From the NCBI RefSeq assembly GCF_007655135.1, contig NC_045134.1, forward strand, positions 8,390,982-8,454,981: 64,000 nt of DNA, written 5' to 3'. The stretch is from Punica granatum. Taxonomy: Eukaryota; Streptophyta; Magnoliopsida; Myrtales; Lythraceae. Below the pieces are notes generated by a model. The model made no database searches. It worked only from the letters and a program-made list of their open reading frames with translations, and was not told the origin of the DNA. Each line of letters begins with the position of its first letter. Within the stretch, counting starts at the first letter, position 1. Positions 38,510-49,400 of the stretch are shown piece after piece. Position numbers and translations under genes: made by a program.

Positions 38510-39199
38510 AGACTTGATGGGGGCTGCGGCAAACATTCCAAATCTTGGCAACCCAACTCAAGCGAGTCCAATTGGGAGAAAATGCCCAGTAGTTCAGTGG
38601 GTAGGGTGGTGACTTTTGAAAGGTAAAAACAAGGTTGTTCTCCAATTTTGACGGATTCCAAACAGAATGTCTCTCTAGCTCTGCTACCTTGCATGGCCAC
38701 ATGTAATTCGAAAATTTGACATGGTCGGCACGTATTCTTTTGTCGATATTGGCTATCTCCAAATCAATCAGTTGGGTTAGATTTAAGAGATCTGGGACTC
38801 TTTAATAGCACTGACGTGAACTTTAAACTAAGCAAATTTTTCGGAAGCATTTGCAAATCTTCAAGTTTATTAGTCTTCTAACCAGAGGGTTTGGAGCGAA
38901 GAAAGCTTACTTATTGTTGAGGGGAGCATGCATATTTTGGTACGTGATAGCACCAATACTCTCAAGCTGGACAACCTCCCAATTTGGCTTGGGATTTCTC
39001 CTTTTGGAGAACTCGGAGCATCCAACTCTTCAAGCTTCTTCAAGTTTCCGATAGAGCTTTGTAACTCATGGGCGTTGCAACTGCTCAGCTTGATCACTTT
39101 CAACTCCTTCAGCTTCCAAATAGAATCAGGCAACTGAAATCGGCCAGTATTTGCCCGAAATCTTAAAGCTAGATGTTTTGTCATAGCTTACTCTGTAAG

Positions 39200-41160
39200 G
39201 GGGTGAGCTTCTCCTTGAAACGCAGTTTGTTAGTTCAACTGGAACCGATGTGCTAACTGAAAGGAAATGGTGTGCCTGGACACAAATCATGAAAAAAATT
39301 TCTTAGATTGATTTCCGAATACAACATCATGCACGCAGGAGTGAGAGAATCTTGCATCGAATACTCTAGTCAACTTTGCTTTCCATGCTGCTCCATAATT
39401 CAGGAGAGCGAGCAAAAGACGAGCTTCATTATGGTTACAAGAACTTCTACAGGTGCTGCAGTGTGACATGTACAATTCTGGAATCAAAGTGAAATCAAAG
39501 ATGGAGATGTCAAATTATGATGAAGGATGTGTACTCTGCTTTACGGACCTTTCTGTGTGATCACTGCGACCTCTTGCCACCGGGAAGCTTGGAATGACGA
39601 CAATCCAGAAGCGGGTGCGTTTGAATTCAGAGGTAACTTTGATTTTGATTTTAATTTTGATTGTGGAAAATGACAAATGAGATATAATTATAAATTTGAT
39701 TTGGGAAACGTGTGTTTTTGTTGTGTAGTGTGTTGAGTTAAAGTTAAAGTTCAAATTTTTGACTTGGGAAATGTGTGTTTTTATTGTGTAGTACGTTGAG
39801 TTAAAGTTAAAGTTAAAATTTTTTGTTCCTGAATCCAAACATGGCCTTAATGGCTTGAGCAGGTAGAAATTGAAGTTAACCCCACAACTCTCTAAGGACC
39901 CTCCAGTTTAGAATAGATTAACGAGCACACGTTAACTAAAACTAGTAGCAACCCTCCAGATATGGAATATATGGATTCACGTCTTAGTAAATTTTGCATA
40001 TCCAAACTCTGAAATCCCCTACCTCTGTTTTAGGATAAAGTTCCAGATCGAAGTTAACACAGTACATAATTGAAAGCACTGAGACTCGATCATCTTTTGT
40101 TGATGAAAGTGGAACTAATTGATGATAAAGGATACGGATTTTATTACACAGAGACAATGCCTTGTCCTACTTGGGAAATGAGAATGTTTAGCTCCAGGCT
40201 CCAGCTATGGTCAAGAGTCCACTTTCTTTGCACTGCGCATTTTAGCCTGATATCATTTTTCGGCTGAACTCGGGGCTGTACTCAACCCAAAAAAGATTGG
40301 CCTAGAAGATGTAAACAGCTCCCGCTAGCGCCGTGTGCGAAATTAAGTACCTCCCCGAGAAGGCAAAGTACCCTTTAAGAGAGGCTGTACTATTTATGCA
40401 TCTTTACTAGTAATTCTGCAATCTATTCAAAGTATGGATTGTAGACTTCAAAACCGAGAAACGCCATATACATCACAGTCAAAGTATGTAATTAGCATTA
40501 TTTAGAGGAATATGAATTGCAATAGATAGCTTGGTGATTTGGAATTTTCATTCATTTGTAGTGTTAAGTGATGTTGATGTAACTGCGGAGGATGACGCCA
40601 AGCGTCTAGCACCTTTCAGCAGCAGTCGAGCAATTGATCTCATTTTCACCGACTGAAATTCAAGAAAATGCAGTTACATACTGCCTCATTCATCTTGCGG
40701 AAATGGAACAAATCTGAACCAAGAGAGAATAAAACCATTAAACTAATCAATCCATTAATCAACAGACAAAAGCCTGACAATAACACGGAAGTATTTACAC
40801 TACTTAAAAGAAACATAAAAATATCTGACCTGCTATTTTGGAGGGTGAGAGGAGTCTCTATCAGCCAAGTAAGCATGAGCATTGTGATAATGGAAGGCGG
40901 TCTCCAACTAATTCCTGAATTTGGGGGTTGAAACATGCGAGGGGATAAAATCAAAACTCTCTCTTCATGCATCTTAGTTCTCCAAGACCGCGAATATAAT
41001 CTCTTCACTGCGGCCTTGTATTCTCAATATATGCTTGCAGATACTTCAAGTGTGATGTGATACATCGGGTGCTTTCCAGAGAGATGGGCAAAAACCTACG
41101 TGCAAGTACATCAAATTAAGTGGCAGTTCAGGCCCTAACCTTTTCGTTGAATTGCAGAGA
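39200..41160. repeat. Spacer block X (copy C), 3' flank of a lost minus-strand TNL
   Basis: No intact gene. 39400-39600, 39850-40560 and 40565-41160 match, in order, parts of 1050-2700 and 31500-32580 (for example TTACAAGAACTTC, ATTTTGCAT/TTTCCAAACT, CATCTTGCGGAAATGGAACAA and TTAAGTGGCAGTT.AGGCCCTAA). The final part equals the 3' end of the LRR pseudogene of copy B, but the LRR itself is missing here, replaced by a MITE at 41168. Confidence 0.7.
39613..39846. mobile_element. Small MITE in spacer block X (copy C)
   Basis: Begins GGGTGCGTTTGAATTCAG and, reversed from its right end, reads GGCCATGTTTGGATTCAG. It contains a ~60-bp internal tandem duplication (TTGGGAAA.GTGTGTTTTTGT... at 39706 and 39765). 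The paralogous block at about 1290-1320 lacks it, giving an empty site. Partial relatives lie at 59590-59690 in a TNL intron. Confidence 0.65.
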
Positions 41161-41167
41161 CCATAAG

Positions 41168-41475
41168 AGTGCGTTTGAATTGAGAGTTGAGTTGAGTTTT
41201 AGTTTTAATTGGTTTGTAATGATTGTATTATTGAATTATGAGAAAAAATGTGAAAAAATAATAAATAATTGAGAGAAAATAATGATTAAGTAATGATTGT
41301 GTTGTTGAATTATGAAAAAATAATGAATAGTTGAGAGAATTTAAAATAAAAAATTGAATTGAATGGTTAAAAATATTTTAAAAATAAAAAAGTAATGATT
41401 GTGATGTTGAATTGAAAATAAGTGGAGTTGAGTTGAGTTGAGTTGAACATTGTTTATAAAACAAACACACCATCT
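41168..41475. mobile_element. GTTGAGTTGAG-type MITE
   Basis: AT-rich 308-bp insert starting GTGCGTTTGAATTGAGAG and ending ACAAACACAC (reversed: GTGTGTTTGT), with GAGTTGAGTTGAGTTG repeats near its right end. Similar sequence lies at 2053-2360 and 42176-42500. Target duplication not resolved. Confidence 0.55.
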
Positions 41476-41479
41476 CTCC

Positions 41480-42609
41480 GAGGCCCACGATCCATCTGGA
41501 TCATTTGCATGGTACCATAATTAAATGGAACTGAAGAACTTGCGGTTCAGTCGTTGTCTTCTGTTATCATTCTAGCTTCTTTGCGATTTTATATATGCAG
41601 GTGAAGGCAATTTTGACATGGTTTTTGTAAATAATATAGGAGGGGATGAAATTGGTACTGAAGAAAGAGCCTATTGGTAAGTTTCTCTTACCCTTAATTT
41701 CGTATGTCCAGAAAACTCCATAGCAAAAACAAGCGATCATGTAGCGAAAATTTTTCTTTCATCTATAAATTAAAATTTTCGGTGCAAAGAATTTATTGGT
41801 AAGTCTCTGTTCAGCCTTAAAACTCAGCTCTGGTACAAGCTCCACAATTCTGCATAGGCTCCCTTATCATTGATTTAAGATATTTGAACTAGATAGTATC
41901 TTGTTAGTTAGTGTTTGTCTTTAATTTTACATCACATATAATCAATTGGCTTGACTATTATTGAAGTGCGATAATTTTAGTGATTAGCAAAATTATTAGA
42001 TCAATTGGGAATGATACTTGGCTCATCCTTTTATTATTGCATGACCCGTATACTTGCGGGAGACAACACTTATTTACATATATATATGTATATATATATA
42101 TATTTTTTTTTCCGACTTCCATGAGTTCTAGTAGGTAACATAATATAGAAGAAATGAAAAAAGAAACTGAGACTAAGGGTAGGTAACATATATATTTTTT
42201 TCAACTCCATTCAAACTATAAATAATTATATTTATTTAGGATTGTAATGATTGCGTTGTTGAATTATGAAAAAAAAGGGAAAAAAAAGTAATAAATAGTT
42301 AAAAGAAAGTAATAATTGTGTTGTTGAATTGTAAAAAAAATTAATGAATAATTGAGATAATTTAGTATTAAAATATGAATTGAATGGTTAAAAAAATTGA
42401 AAAAAATTAAAAAAATAATAATTGTGTCGTTGAATTGAAGATAAATTGAGTTAAATGGAGTAGAGTTAAAAAAAAAACTCCAAAACCAAATATACTTAAT
42501 AATTTCAGTAAGCCAAAAGCCCCCTTTCTCGATTGAATCATAAAGTTCGCCTGCCTTAGGAGACATGAGAAGAATAAATATAAAATCACTTTTTTTATGG
42601 GAGATTTTA
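41480..42609. other. Spacer with possible orphan exon and a MITE
   Basis: Mostly AT-rich. 41601-41676 could be a stray exon: it follows ATATGCAG, is open as GEGNFDMVFVNNIGGDEIGT.., and ends before a good GTAAGT donor, but I do not recognise the peptide and see no partner exons. 42176-42500 is another copy of the GTTGAATT/GAGTTAAATGGAG MITE family. Confidence 0.4.
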
Positions 42610-44205
42610 CCACGGGCATTTACAAAAAAAAAAATCGCTGTGATTGTTTTATTTTTAGCCGTTGGATCAAATTTGGCAAGATTCAGACTGTACGCGTGTC
42701 CAAATTTTTTTTAATAAAGGATTCACTCCTCTATCTTTGAATTCTGATAATTTCGACCACACATCTTCTCAACGATGCCTAATTTCATCCGTCAACGAGC
42801 AAAAGTCGACTCGATATTAAACCGAACCAAAATATACTAGTTCACTTAAATAAATAACAACTTCATTTTATTAAAAAAGAGAAAAGAAAAGTAAAATAGA
42901 AAAATACACAATTATATCGACATCGGAATGTTTATTGCCCCATCGTATACATAAAAAACAAAAACAAGAACAAAAAAAGAAAATCAAATCCGTAAAGATC
43001 AAATCCGTAAAAAGGGACTCTCATTCTCATCCGGCTATCGCTTCTTCAGGACTTCCACCACCTCGTCACCACCGACTGAACTTGCAAAAAGCTTCCTGAC
43101 TGGACGAAAAAACTGTCATAAGATCGCTATGTCGAGCCTTTATTAGTTAATAAGACAATAGACATAATCCGTGGATAGATTCATCGGCTAAAGGATTGAA
43201 GACCGAGTGGCATGTCTCAAGTCCGGCTCCTGAGACTCACTTGCGAGGTTCCATGAGCTCTTGCAGCGCTCTCGGGGCCAAATAGTTTCGCCGGGAGCCC
43301 ATCAGCAAAAATGGAAATGCTATCTCTTTTCACGCTTACATGGGCTGCATACAAATTCATTGGAGACGTTGCGCATGACGTGTACAAGAACTGCACTGCC
43401 GATCATCGGGTTGTCGGCAAGCAGCCATTTCCGGAGAGCCCACTCCAGGTTCTTTAGGCCTTCCTGCAGGTCGTTTCTGATAGCATCGTAGATCTTCTCC
43501 ATTAGCTTCCTCCCCGTTAATGACAGGCTCATCAGCCCGAGCTGCAGCTGGCTGCAACATAAGTCCATTTAATCGGCCCAACCTAAGGAAACAATGACAA
43601 GAGCAGGTTCAAACACGACGGGCAAAGTGGGAATAGGCCGTCGGGTAAAGAAGGAAAAGGTTAAAGGAACCACTGCTTAGTTCCGATTTCTTCAAAAGTT
43701 TTTGCTGGAAATTTCTACAAAAGTTGTTTATTAGCTGTTTGGTGGCACAAACAGATGATTATATTAACAAATAATTAATGGATTAATCAAATAGATAATC
43801 TCTAATGTGGGATGAAAAGAGGCTTGGTCTTGGTGGTGGCAAAAATTGGGGATGTCTGTTTTTCTTGTTTTTGTGTTTTTATGTAAATGGCGGGCAATAA
43901 ACATTATGGCATCGATATAATTGTGTATTTTTCTATTTTATTTTATTTTTCTTTATTTTAATAAAATGAAATTGTTACTTTAAATTTTCGTTCAGTTTAA
44001 TATCGAATTGACTTCGGCTCCTTCACGGATACGATCGAGAGTCGTCGAGAAATTGCGTGATCGAAAATATCATACTTCAACGATTGATGATTACATCATT
44101 TATTAAAAAAATTTGAACATGTACGTGGTCTGGATCTTGCCAAATCCGATTTAACAGTTGAAAATAAAACAATCATTTTTTTTTTTCAAACAACTGTGCT
44201 TGCAT
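42610..44205. mobile_element. Long-TIR, MULE-like element carrying a gene fragment
   Basis: Two arms of roughly 350-370 nt are inverted copies: 42610-42985 and 43845-44205. Read in the same sense both contain GATTGTTTTATTTT, ATTTGGCAAGAT.CAGAC, TCGATATTAAAC, TTCATTTTATTAAAA, AGAAAAATACACAATTATAT and AATGTTTATTGCCC in the same order. The 860-bp centre has a GC-richer, exon-like patch on the minus strand. Such architecture fits Pack-MULEs. Ends and target duplication could not be fixed by eye. It ends about 300 bp before the start codon of the large receptor gene. Confidence 0.72.
43230..43568 (-). pseudogene. Captured gene fragment, identity unknown
   Basis: Minus-strand exon-like piece in the centre of the long-TIR element. 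After a TTATGTTGCAG acceptor-like site, one frame reads LQLGLMSLSLTGRKLMEKIY, then DAIRNDLQEGLKNLEWALRK and WLLADNPMIGSAVLVHVMRN, with protein-like amphipathic character; it stops at 43320, while an overlapping frame remains open to about 43205 (ISIFADGLPAKLFGPESAAR). I do not recognise the family. Probably host coding sequence picked up by the transposon, now out of context. Confidence 0.4.
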
Positions 44206-44498
44206 CATTCCTTTTTTAATAATAGATGTCAATCACAGAGGGTCGATATGCAATTATCCCATTTACGAAGCTTCGTGGAAGGTATGCACTTGAGATGATG
44301 TTTCTCCGATTGGGTGGGGTAAGAAAATACGTTGCGCTGTACTCGAAGGAAGAAAAAAATAATAATAATATTATTATTTAATTAATTAATTGATTGTGCT
44401 CTTCTTGGAAGAGCAAGGGTTTGGGGACAGTCCCTAAAGCAATTGTCAAACCTACCTTGCTTCCTTCACAGTAACTTGCCATTCGAGTTCGAATCGCC
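44206..44498 (+). promoter_or_regulatory. Upstream region of the multi-TIR receptor gene
   Basis: Only about 290 bp separate the long-TIR element from the ATG at 44499 (context GCCATGG). It contains an AATAATAATAATATTATTATT tract, TTAATTAATTAATTGA and an ATTGG (reverse CCAAT) at about 44318. No clear TATA box. The true promoter may extend into the transposon arm. Confidence 0.35.
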
Positions 44499-46484
44499 AT
44501 GGATGTCCCCGAGATTTCATCTTCGGCTGCGGGTGCCTATGATTACGATGTTTTCTTGAGTTTCAGAGGCTCTGATGTGAGACTAGGTTTCGCCGATGTC
44601 CTCTACCACAGCCTCATGGATGCAGGGGTTCGCGTCTTCCGGGACGATGAGGAGCTCGCCCAAGGAGATTTTCTCCCCGATGGTCTTCTTCAGGCAATCA
44701 AGCGCTCTAGAATCTCCATCCCTATCTTCTCGAAAGATTATGCTTCCAGTAGGTATCTCCTCGAGGAGGTCGTAGGAATGCTGGAGTGCCGGGAACGAGA
44801 GGGCCACAAGGTCATCCCGATATTCTATGATGTTGATCCAGGAGATGTAAGAAATCAGAGGGGGACCATTGGGGAGTCTTTTGCTTGCCATGAGGAACGT
44901 GGAGTCGACACCGGTAGGATTCAGACATGGAGGCAGGCTCTTCATGAGGTCACGTCCTTGAGAGGCTGGGAACTGCGCTGTCATGGGTAACTCTTATTCC
45001 TCTTGCTTCTCCTTTTTCGCTAATAGACTGACCCAATATGGATTTTCAAGTCATTAGTATTTGTATATTGCTGTGATTCACCCTGCACGCATGTGTTCTT
45101 TGTAGTTTTAGCGAAGTCGTGAAGCGGATCGTTTCAGAGGTTCTTCGGATATTGAAGATGGATGTCTCCGAGAGCTCGTCTTTGGCTGCGGGAGCCTATG
45201 ATTACGATGTTTTCTTGAGTTTCAGAGGCTCTGATGTGAGACTAGGTTTCGCCGACGTCCTCTACCATGGCCTCACGAATGCAGGGGTTCGCGTCTTCCG
45301 GGAAGATGAGGGGCTCGCCGAAGGAGATTATACCACCGATGCTCTTCTTCAGGCAATGAAGCGCTCTAGAATCTCCATCCCTATCTTCTCAAAAAATTAT
45401 GCTTCCAGTAGGTTTCTCCTTGAGGAGGTCGTACGAATGGTGGAGTGCCGGGAACGAGAGGGCCACATGGTTATCCCGATATTCTATGATGTTGATCCAA
45501 GAGATGTAAGAAAGCAGAGGGGGATCATTGGGGAGTCTTTTCCTCGGCATGAGAAACGTGGAGTAGACCGCGATAGGATTCAGACATGGAGGCACGCTCT
45601 TCATGAGGTCGCGTCCTTGAAAGGCTGGGAACTGCACAATAATGGGTAACTCTTATTCCTCTTGCTTCTCCTTTTCCGCTAATAGACTGACCCAATATGG
45701 ATTTTCAAGTCATTAGCATTTGTGTACTGCTGAAATTCACCCTGCTCGCATGTGTTCATTGTAGTTTTGGCAGGTCTTTAGGCGAAGCCGTGAAGCGGAT
45801 CGTTTCAGATGTTCTTCGATTATTGCAGTTGGATGTCTCCGAGAGCTCATCTTCGGATGCGGGAGCCTATGATTACGATGTTTTCTTGAGTTTCAGAGGC
45901 TCTGATGTGAGACTAGGTATCGCTGATGTCCTCTACCATGGCCTCACGAATGCAGGGGTTCGCGTCTTCCTGGACAATGAGGGGCTCGTCCGAGGAGATC
46001 TTCTCCCCGATGCTCTTCTTCAGGGAATCAAGCGCTCTAGAATCTCCATCCCTATCTTCTCGAAAAATTATGCTTCCAGTAGGTTTTGCCTCGAGGAGGT
46101 CGTAGGAATGCTGGAGTGCCGGGAACGAGAGGGCCACATGGTCATCCCGATATTCTATGATGTTGATCCAAGCGATGTAAGAAATCAGACGGGGATCATT
46201 GGGAAGTCTTTTGCTGGGCATGAGAAACGGGGAGTCGACCCCGATAGGATTCAGACATGGAGGCAGGCTCTTCAAGAGGTCGTGTCTTTGAAAGGCTTGG
46301 AAGTGCTGAATAATGGGTAACTCTTATTCCTCTTGCTTCTCCTTTTTCACTAATAGACTGATCCAATATGGATTTTCAAGTCATTAGTATTTGTGTACTG
46401 AAATTCACCCCGCACGCATGTGTTCATTGTAGTTTAAGCAAAGTCATGAAGTGGATTGTTTCAGAGGTTCTTCGAAAATTGCAG
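44499..46484 (+). repeat. Tandem triplication of a TIR-exon unit
   Basis: Three direct units, 44499-45157 (659 bp), 45158-45828 (671 bp) and 45829-46484 (656 bp). Each has the TIR coding segment, the donor GG/GTAACT, a 116-119-bp intron nearly identical in all three, and the start of the following exon (VKRIVSEVLRxLxMD-like linker). Unit borders fall on ATGGAT (44499, 45158; TTGGAT at 45829), a hexamer also found in the NB-ARC exon at 46485. Confidence 0.93.
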
Positions 46485-49400
46485 ATGGATAAACCACAAT
46501 TACCTCGTCTTTTAGTTGGTTTTGATGATCGGGTAGAAGCAGTGATGAACCTGCTTGATGTTAATGCTGGTGGTGTGAGAATGGTTGGAATATATGGCAT
46601 GGGGGGCATTGGCAAGACTACTCTTGCAAAGGCTGTTTACAACAGGCTTTGCAATTTCTTTGGAGATCATCGCTGCTTTCTCCCAGACATTAGAGAAATA
46701 TCTATGAGACCAATGGGTCTGCTACGTTTGCAACACCAGTTAGTATGCGAGGTCCTAAGGCAAGAGAATGTTTTCATTACAGATTATCATGAAGGCATTC
46801 ATTTCATTAGAAGAAAATTTTGTCATAAAAGAGTTATGGTAGTCCTTGATGACGTGGATTCACGCGAACAACTTGATGCATTAGCTGGGGCACCTGATTG
46901 GTTTGGTCCAGGAAGCAGAATTATCATAACAACCCGAAGCCTCGATGTTCTCGATAAGTCGGCAATCTTTGGAATATATGAGGTTGAACCGATGAGTGAA
47001 CATGAAGCTCTTCAACTGCTTAGTAGGCATGCTTTTCGAACAGATTTTCCTCCCAAGGACTATTATAATATTTCTGTTGGGATTGTTTCTTCTACTGGAG
47101 GACTTCCTTTAGCTCTTGAGGTTGTAGGATCTTTTCTGTTGGGTAAAAGGAAGGATGTCTGGGAAGAGACATTGCAGAAAGTAAAAAAAGTACCCTTCCA
47201 AGCAGTTCGAGACAAGTTGCAAATAGGCTATGATGCTCTAGAGCAGGAAGAAAAGGAAATTTTTCTTGACATAGCTTGTTTTCTGACTGGTGAGGATATG
47301 AGAGTTGCCTGTTACATGTGGGAGGACTCTGGCTTTTCTCCTTATCTTGCTACTGGAAGATTGTCCAACCAGTCATTCATGAAAGTCGGGAAAAATCGCG
47401 AGCTGCAAATGCATGATCAACTCGGAGCTCTTGGTCGTGAAATTGTACGGGCAGAAAGTCCACGAGAACCAGGGAAGAGAAGTAGACTGTGGAATCACGA
47501 TGAAGCCTTTGATGTACTGAAAAAGAGGAAGGTAATTTCTGTCTTTCAATTCCTTATTTACTGAACAGATAAACCATCAGCAAGTGGGACCATTACCAAC
47601 CTAGTTATACTTGTTTCGTCTAATTAATCACTTTCATTTGAACTTGGCAGGGAACTGGACATGTTGAAGCCCTTTGTCTCACATTTGGTGATGATTCATG
47701 CAACAGTTTTACTTCTTCGGAATTTGATGGTTTGTCTAATTTAAGATTTTTGAGATTGGATCGAGCTAGCATACAAGGAGATTTTGGTGATCATCTCTCA
47801 AGATTAAGATGGCTTAACTGGGAAGGCTGCAAGAAGTTAGATGATCTCCTGAATTTGCATTTAGAGAAATTGGTCGTTCTTGATCTGTCAAACAGTCAAG
47901 TTACTGGAGATCCAAATACATGGATTGAAGTCATGAAGGTGCCACACTTGCTTCTTCATTTTGATTCACGATTGTATAGAAAATGATCCTTCACCATAAT
48001 TTGTCTTGCAGATGGCTGCGAGTTTGAGAGTTTTACTCCTCAATAGTTGCCCTGAATTACGCATTTCTCCTTGCTTCCCAGCTGAAATGAGGCTGGAAAT
48101 ACTAAGTTTTGAAGGTTGCACTCAACTTAGGGAGATTGACCCGTCCATTGGTAATTTGAAGGAGTTGAAGTACTTAAATTTGAACTTCTGTGTCCATATT
48201 GACCATCTGCCAGAAGAGCTAGGTTTGATGGAAAATTTGGAAGAACTCTTGATTGATGGAACTTCCATTAGAAATCTTCACTTTACTGAAGGCTCCTTGA
48301 AGCAACTTGAAGTTCTTAGTGCTAGTAGTTGTACAAACTTGGCTCAAATACCGGATTCAATTGGTCATCTAGAATCTCTCATATATCTTTGCCTAGACAA
48401 TCTGAATGCAATTGGGTTGTGGGCAGAACTTCAAGGCTTTTTATTGGGGATCAAGGACCTCAAAATAAAGATATCAAACTCCAAAATTGGTGAGTAAACT
48501 TAAACCCCGAAATTGGAAAATTTTGAAGTGTTGACGAGGGAAACCGAATTTCGCAAGCGCAGGTCTTTAGATGACACTGAGTATTCACTTTTACAAATAC
48601 CAAGCTGCGATGGTCTGATTTTTTTAATGAAGTCATCTTGAGATGCCAATTTACCATTTGTGCTAACCTAAGTCCAGGCAAGAAATCTTATGTTTCCTAA
48701 TTTAGTTTTAGTGCCTGCTGAACATTTTCTATCGATCCAAGAATATCATTTGACATCTAGCTAGACCATCTGTTTCTGTAATGCATTCATTCTGATAGTA
48801 CCTTGATTAATTAAAAGGATAGTCCCTGTAGTTTTTCTTAACTGTGTACATACAGTAGGGCCTTTCATATATTAATTCCGTTGGTAATCTCCATCTGACA
48901 TACCAACTCGTGCATGGAATTAGAGTAAATATATGCATAATATACATATATATACACCAATAAACTTGATCCTCCATCTGTAATGGTTTGCATTCTTCAT
49001 GAATGTGCAGACATAACTTCAGGGACATTAGCAACTCATTTTGAGGTTTTCTTGAGTTTCTGTACCCATAATGAAATTGCCAGCTCATTGTATGAAGATA
49101 TGAAAAGTTCTGGGATATCTGCATTTGGAGTTGATGAAGAACTCAATGAAGATAAAGAGGTTGGCAAGAAGCTTTTCTGGGCAATTGACAACTCTGACAT
49201 CTGCATACCTATCTTCACCAAGGATTATGCTTCTCATGTGTGGTGCCTGCGTGGACTCTCACATATGATGGAGTGTCAGAGATATTCTGTTGGGCAGCAG
49301 GTTGTACCCATTTTCTATGATGTTGAGCCATCTGATGTGAAGCTGGAAACAGACTTGTACATCAATGCACTGAAGGAGCACAAGGAGAATTTTTCTGTCG

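Larger units (their letters stand above)
32440..39190 (-). pseudogene. TNL LRR pseudogene split by two nested transposons
   Basis: One minus-strand LRR region in three pieces. 39184-38870 encodes LPDSIWKLKELKVIKLSSCN, GEIPSQIGRLSSLRVLVLS and LPSTISKLSSLQTLWLED; 38760-38515 continues with LLGIFSQLDSLELGCQDL.CLPQPPSSL before the copia LTR. After the copia element, 33701-33622 reads RLEELIL-like LRR sequence up to the hAT-like MITE, and 32958-32580 resumes with LGGLESLEDMY, CKSLKRIGHHLPVHLKSMTISYC and LKKLQQLRVECCNELMKIV, the C-terminal LRRs. Several frame changes exist besides the insertions. TIR and NB-ARC exons are missing beyond 39190. Paralogue of 2586-3646. Confidence 0.82.

Noticed and set aside
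48983..49010. ATG at 48983 as start of a separate second TNL gene
   Set aside because: Kept as an alternative only: the codons between it and 49010 resemble intron sequence, and the acceptor at 49010 matches the phase of the upstream GGTGAGTAA donor.
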